In this document: positions 4,895 through 6,219 of the stretch, one piece after another
How the letters are laid out: each line of letters begins with the position of its first letter
How positions within the stretch are numbered: the first letter of the stretch is position 1
DNA from: Candidatus Nitrosopelagicus sp.
GTDB taxonomy: Archaea; Thermoproteota; Nitrososphaeria; Nitrososphaerales; Nitrosopumilaceae
Direction of reading: 5' to 3'
Length of the DNA stretch: 6,219 nucleotides
Assembly (NCBI GenBank): GCA_012964965.1
Contig: DTTB01000151.1
Coordinates: forward strand, 1-6,219
Made by a program: the position numbers and the translations under genes
The notes under the pieces: generated by a model
What the model was told of the DNA's origin: nothing
Database searches by the model: none
The model's input: only the letters and a program-made list of their open reading frames with translations

Positions 4895-5215
4895 ATGTCT
4901 GAAATAATTGCGTACGTGATAAAGCAAATAGTTGATAATGGAAATGTGGTGCAGATTTCGTTAGTTGAAGATGTTGAAACTGAACCATTATCCCAAAAAC
5001 AATTAATCATGGAAAATGTATCCAAGAAGTTAGACTCTGAAACAAAAGAGCAGGTAATGCCTCTTTTGGAAGCAATTCTTCATTCACAACCAACTATCAA
5101 AGTAAAAAGTTACGCTCAGACAACTATCACAATCATGATGCCTAAAAACAGATATGATAAGATGGGAAGACCACAAGTTGGCGAAAAATTACAAATAGAT
5201 CTGAAAAAAGTTTAG
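4895..5215 (+). CDS. Small conserved-looking protein, 106 residues; weak arcadin-1-like resemblance
   Basis: Numbering here is from the ATG at 4895. The first 30 residues (SEIIAYVIKQIVDNGNVVQISLVEDVETEP) look like strands with a central NGN turn. A helical section follows (SQKQLIMENVSKKLDSETKEQVMPLLEAILHS, 33-64). The end has strand TTITIMMPKNRYDKMGRPQVGEKLQIDLKKV (76-106), with the pattern hydrophobic strand, R-Y-x-x-x-G-x-P-x-V-G-x-x-L-x-I-D-L. This overall order and closing motif recall arcadin-1, a small protein encoded beside the actin-like crenactin gene in some archaea. That is a recollection of pattern, not a match, and no actin-like gene is in the window. A GTG at 4886 would add three residues, but the ATG is preferred because TAAATTTT at 4868-4875 is centred about 24 bases before it. 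The stop overlaps that of the convergent YyaL-like gene. Confidence 0.75.
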   Translation: MSEIIAYVIKQIVDNGNVVQISLVEDVETEPLSQKQLIMENVSKKLDSETKEQVMPLLEAILHSQPTIKVKSYAQTTITIMMPKNRYDKMGRPQVGEKLQIDLKKV

Positions 5216-6219
5216 AGTTCTTTTTCTATCTCTGATAAATTAGAAAGCGGTAGAGAACAGCTAAAATTCTTACAGACAAAGACATTTGTTTTATTTTGTT
5301 GAAATTCCTTTCCAGAAAAAAATGAATATTTGGATAATGTTGCAAGATCCTTTTCATTTTTAACTAGAACCATGATTGATTCTGGTAAGAATTTCTTTCG
5401 CAGGCTTGAAACAAGTTCGAAATTCTTATCATTGATTATGGTAATTTCAGTAGGTTTTTGGTAATACAGATAGAACACGTTAAGTAAATACCCAAATGCA
5501 AATGGATTTTCAGCCGCAGAAGTTGCCTGAGATTCGATAATTTTTTTGGTAATTTCTAAAAATTGTTTATTTTGAGTTATATGATGCAGTCTTAACAACA
5601 CATGTGCGGCAACGGAGTTTCCAGAAGGCATGGAAAGGTCATAATTGTTTTTTGGTCGCATAATCAATTTTTCATGATTGTCAGCAGTAAAGAAAAACCC
5701 ATTAGAAGAATCATCCCAAAAATGCGTTATTAGATAATTAGCCAGATTAATTGCAAATAGTAAATACTTTGGATCAGATGTGTTTTCAAACATGTCAATT
5801 GATGCGTTTGCCATATACGCATAATCATCCAGATATCCGTTCAGTTTTGGCTTTCCGTTTTTGAATGTTCTATGCAAGATGTGGTTTTTCTCAAAATTAC
5901 TTTCAAAGAAATCTATTGATTTTTTTGCCACATCAAGATACTTTGAATTGTCAGTTATCCGATAGCCTGATAGAAAAGCAGAAATCATCAAGCCGTTCCA
6001 TGAAGTTATAACCTTATCATCTTTTCCAGGCTGCTCTCTTTTGTTTCTAACTTCAAGTAATTTATCAGAACATTTTGAAATTATATTCTGTATTTCAGCC
6101 TCATTCTTTCCAAACTTGAAGGCCAAGGAAGATGCATTAATGTTATTTGCAAGAATTGTGTTCCCTTCAAAATTACCGCCGTCTGTGACATCATAATAAA
6201 TACAAAAGATTTCAGAATC
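5212..6219 (-). CDS. YyaL/SSP411-like protein (DUF255 family), C-terminal half, N-terminus outside window
   Basis: The frame is open from the window edge (6219) to TAA at 5212-5214, giving 335 residues. The TTG at 6126 is internal, since the frame continues upstream with family sequence (YYDVTDGGNFEGNTIL). The full-length family is about 650-700 residues with an N-terminal thioredoxin-like domain, which would lie beyond the right edge. Visible landmarks, numbered from the edge, are GGNFEGN (14-20), RNKREQPGKDDK (58-69), TSWNGLM (72-78), GYLDDYAYM (128-136), MPSGNSVAA (197-205) and a late two-cysteine motif VCKNFSC (315-321). These belong to the (alpha/alpha)6-barrel part, related to N-acylglucosamine 2-epimerase and cellobiose-epimerase-type barrels. 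The biochemical role of the family is not settled; the thioredoxin-like domain suggests redox or protein-quality work. The gene is apparently intact in the visible part and convergent with the 4895 gene. Confidence 0.92.
   Translation of the reverse strand, partial: DSEIFCIYYDVTDGGNFEGNTILANNINASSLAFKFGKNEAEIQNIISKCSDKLLEVRNKREQPGKDDKVITSWNGLMISAFLSGYRITDNSKYLDVAKKSIDFFESNFEKNHILHRTFKNGKPKLNGYLDDYAYMANASIDMFENTSDPKYLLFAINLANYLITHFWDDSSNGFFFTADNHEKLIMRPKNNYDLSMPSGNSVAAHVLLRLHHITQNKQFLEITKKIIESQATSAAENPFAFGYLLNVFYLYYQKPTEITIINDKNFELVSSLRKKFLPESIMVLVKNEKDLATLSKYSFFSGKEFQQNKTNVFVCKNFSCSLPLSNLSEIEKEL

Noticed and set aside
4834..4902. A TTG-initiated 22-codon frame directly after the stop of the 93-residue protein gene, overlapping the start of the next gene.
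   Set aside because: It is in frame with the previous gene, is very short and Lys/Asn-rich from AT-rich DNA, and contains the promoter-like stretch of the next gene. Chance is the simpler explanation.
4729..5025. A minus-strand open frame of 98 codons crossing two + strand genes and their gap.
   Set aside because: It is antisense to two genes with better starts and promoters, and its composition (Cys/Phe/Tyr/Ile-rich) is typical of a shadow frame.
5212..6126. Reading the YyaL-like gene as a complete 304-residue protein starting at TTG 6126.
   Set aside because: The frame stays open to the window edge and the upstream residues carry family sequence (GGNFEGN), so the gene is longer and only cut by the window.
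1..6219. Signs of mobile elements, CRISPR repeats, phage genes or a defence island.
   Set aside because: No transposase or integrase motifs, regularly spaced repeats, terminal inverted repeats or target-site duplications were seen. Although the tRNA gene is a classic integration site, I see no second copy of its 3' end in the window.

Overview
The window looks like chromosomal DNA from an ammonia-oxidising archaeon of the Nitrosopumilus type (Nitrososphaerota, formerly Thaumarchaeota). This is inferred from the strongly AT-rich composition, very short intergenic gaps, TATA-like boxes about 24-30 bases before start codons with no clear Shine-Dalgarno sites, and an archaeal gene set. That set includes a pyruvoyl-dependent arginine decarboxylase, a stand-alone Lrp/AsnC RAM-domain protein, a surface protein ending in a PEF-type sorting tail, and a YyaL/DUF255-type protein. 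No species can be fixed without a database search.

Layout. Bases 1-168 are the 3' end of a membrane-protein gene on the + strand. It converges on the arginine decarboxylase gene (165-716, -), and the two stop codons overlap. A 73-residue two-helix membrane protein follows (789-1010, -). A compact divergent promoter region (1011-1099) separates it from a tRNA-Thr(UGU) gene (1100-1174, +). Next come a 120-base leader and a DEAD-box RNA helicase (1295-2596, +). The leader holds an 8-bp inverted repeat ending 6 bases before the helicase start.

From 2664 to 5215 six small + strand genes are packed tightly. They encode a stand-alone RAM-domain protein, an unrecognised 95-residue protein, a membrane-anchored helical protein only 2 bases downstream of it, a secreted two-repeat beta-sandwich protein with a C-terminal VPEFP membrane tail, a 93-residue helical protein and a protein of about 106 residues. 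The last converges on the C-terminal half of a YyaL/SSP411-like protein (5212-6219, -), again with overlapping stop codons.

How the parts work together. Most genes look like independently transcribed, mostly housekeeping units: polyamine synthesis, tRNA, RNA remodelling and small-molecule sensing. They are not one pathway. The 2931/3221 pair is the only clear operon. Two adjacent genes (3221 and 3762) encode proteins facing the outside of the cell. No mobile element, CRISPR array, phage gene or obvious defence system is visible. The most interesting points are fine-scale: a tRNA T-loop variant, a hairpin and mini-ORF in the helicase leader, a palindrome centred on a TATA-like box, and a run of UUG-initiated genes.
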